Positions 6,451 to 6,815 of a stretch of 6,815 nt of DNA are shown in pieces. This DNA comes from Alphaproteobacteria bacterium. Its GTDB lineage: Bacteria > Pseudomonadota > Alphaproteobacteria > JAAXGF01. The stretch is from the NCBI GenBank assembly GCA_012267605.1, contig JAAXGF010000197.1:1-6815 (forward strand). The letters run 5' to 3'. Both the position numbers and the translations under genes were made by a program. The notes under the pieces are model-generated. The model worked only from the letters and a program-made list of their open reading frames with translations, did no database searches and was not told the origin of the DNA. Each line of letters starts with the position of its first letter. Position 1 is the first letter of the stretch.

Positions 6451-6487
6451 GTACTTCCGGGGTCTCGTTGCCCCGGCCTCATTGAAG
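6451..6487 (+). CRISPR. Second, well-formed type I-G-like CRISPR repeat
   Basis: The unit has a perfect 6-bp stem CCGGGG (6457-6462) and CCCCGG (6471-6476), an 8-nt loop TCTCGTTG, and the tail CCTCATTGAAG. The stem-loop with an 11-nt 3' tail is a standard Cas6 substrate. The next base is A. From memory, I-G repeats often end GAAGC. Only one such unit is present, so the main array must be elsewhere. Confidence 0.7.
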
Positions 6488-6624
6488 AAGGCGACTTAGC
6501 ATGTACCGATCTGGAGTTATCGGCTGACGCAGTCGAGGGCGTCGCCACCCCAAAAACCGCCTGCACTCCCCCCTTCTTGGAAATTGAAGACAGATCTCAC
6601 TCGGCTCGTCAAAACCCGCTGCAC
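6488..6624. other. Intergenic stretch between the mini-array and the PIN gene
   Basis: No coding frame or further repeat was found. Several inverted repeats are visible: GGCGAC (6490-6495) with GTCGCC (6541-6546), enclosing CCGAT (6506-6510) with ATCGG (6519-6523), and the competing GACGC (6526-6530) with GCGTC (6539-6543). They could fold at the 3' end of the mini-array transcript. None is followed by a T run on the plus strand, so I do not call a terminator. Confidence 0.4.
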
Positions 6625-6815
6625 TTACGGGATAACTTCAAAGCCCATCTGTCGGAAATGGTGGTCCAACGTCAATGCCCGGCGGATTCGCAGTTCTCGC
6701 ATGAGAACAAAGCTGCAGCAGTCGGTAAAGGAGAATTCCTTATCCCGATAGCCGAAGAAGAGCGACCGCGCCCGTTCTCTTCGCGGTTCGTCAATAGACT
6801 CGATCCGCAGTCGGG
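6625..6815 (-). CDS. PIN-domain (VapC-like) ribonuclease toxin, C-terminal 62 residues only
   Basis: The frame enters from the right edge and stops at TAA (6627-6625). The visible part contains LFFGYRDKEFSFTDCCSF, then MRELRIRRALTLDHHFRQMG and FEVIP. This is the usual end of VapC-type PIN proteins. The FTDC aspartate and the aspartate of LDHHF fit conserved acidic positions of the metal-dependent RNase site. VapC toxins cleave specific RNAs and are neutralised by a partner antitoxin, usually encoded just upstream and so outside this window. The gene points towards the mini-array and the cas operon on the same strand, without a clear terminator between. Whether it belongs with the CRISPR locus or is a chance neighbour cannot be told. 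Confidence 0.85.
   Translation of the reverse strand, partial: RLRIESIDEPRRERARSLFFGYRDKEFSFTDCCSFVLMRELRIRRALTLDHHFRQMGFEVIP

Larger units (their letters stand above)
6371..6487 (+). ncRNA. CRISPR-like mini-array RNA (repeat, one spacer, repeat), candidate CreR-type regulator
   Basis: Two repeat-like units end with the same GGCCTCATTGAAG (6402-6414 and 6475-6487), exactly 73 nt apart. That fits a 36-37-nt repeat and 36-37-nt spacer. The spacer (about 6415-6450) begins with 18 nt that pair with the cas promoter region. Processing by the Cas6 part of Csb2 would give a crRNA-like guide with handle CATTGAAG. Known CreA and CreR RNAs have this build: a degenerate repeat pair, one spacer, and partial seed-side complementarity to a promoter near the cas genes. 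Here the target would be the cas operon itself, giving feedback repression. No third repeat is seen one unit downstream. The alternative is the eroded remnant of an ordinary array. Confidence 0.68.

Noticed and set aside
6583..6589. ATTGAAG downstream of the mini-array, a possible third repeat
   Set aside because: It is 102 nt from the previous repeat end instead of 73, lacks the GGCCTC part and has no stem. A 7-mer is likely by chance.

Overview
The window holds one end of a type I-G (formerly I-U) CRISPR-Cas operon. All of its protein genes lie on the minus strand, so the operon reads from right to left. The genes are csb1 (Cas7 backbone), csb2 (a Cas5-Cas6 fusion) and cas3 (helicase followed by an HD nuclease), packed with overlapping stop and start codons. 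cas3 runs off the left edge. The right edge holds the 3' end of a PIN-domain (VapC-like) toxin gene, also on the minus strand. cas8/csx17, cas4-cas1, cas2 and any main CRISPR array are not in the window. The DNA is fairly GC-rich with one AT-rich island, and Shine-Dalgarno sites precede all three cas genes. This fits a GC-rich bacterium, but the host group cannot be fixed from this sequence.

Layout: 1-2633 cas3 (partial); 2626-4986 csb2, 786 aa, with an extra module of about 260 aa inside it; 4986-6194 csb1; 6195-6624 intergenic; 6625-6815 PIN toxin C-terminus. The intergenic stretch contains an AT-rich island (about 6321-6372) and, on the plus strand, a two-repeat mini-array. Its degenerate repeat ends at 6414 and its well-formed repeat ends at 6487, 73 nt apart, which is a normal repeat-spacer pitch.

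Three things stand out. First, the single spacer of the mini-array starts with 18 nt that match, at 17 of 18 positions, the minus strand of the AT-rich island just upstream of the cas operon. The match stops after the PAM-proximal part and is flanked by TT. This is the layout expected of a crRNA-like RNA that guides Cascade to repress its own cas promoter (the CreR/CreA principle). Second, the first codons of cas3 contain a CRISPR-repeat mimic: a 6-bp stem, an 8-nt loop and the same CCTCATTGAAG tail, with compensatory base-pair changes in the stem. Cas6 (fused in Csb2) could bind or cut the cas mRNA there. Third, Csb2 carries an inserted phosphoribosyltransferase-like domain with an intact PRPP-loop motif.

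Taken together, the sequence suggests a self-regulated type I-G system: an RNA-guided brake at the promoter and possibly a Cas6-dependent brake at the cas3 start codon. The gene identities and RNA motifs are read directly from the sequence. The regulatory roles are inferred.
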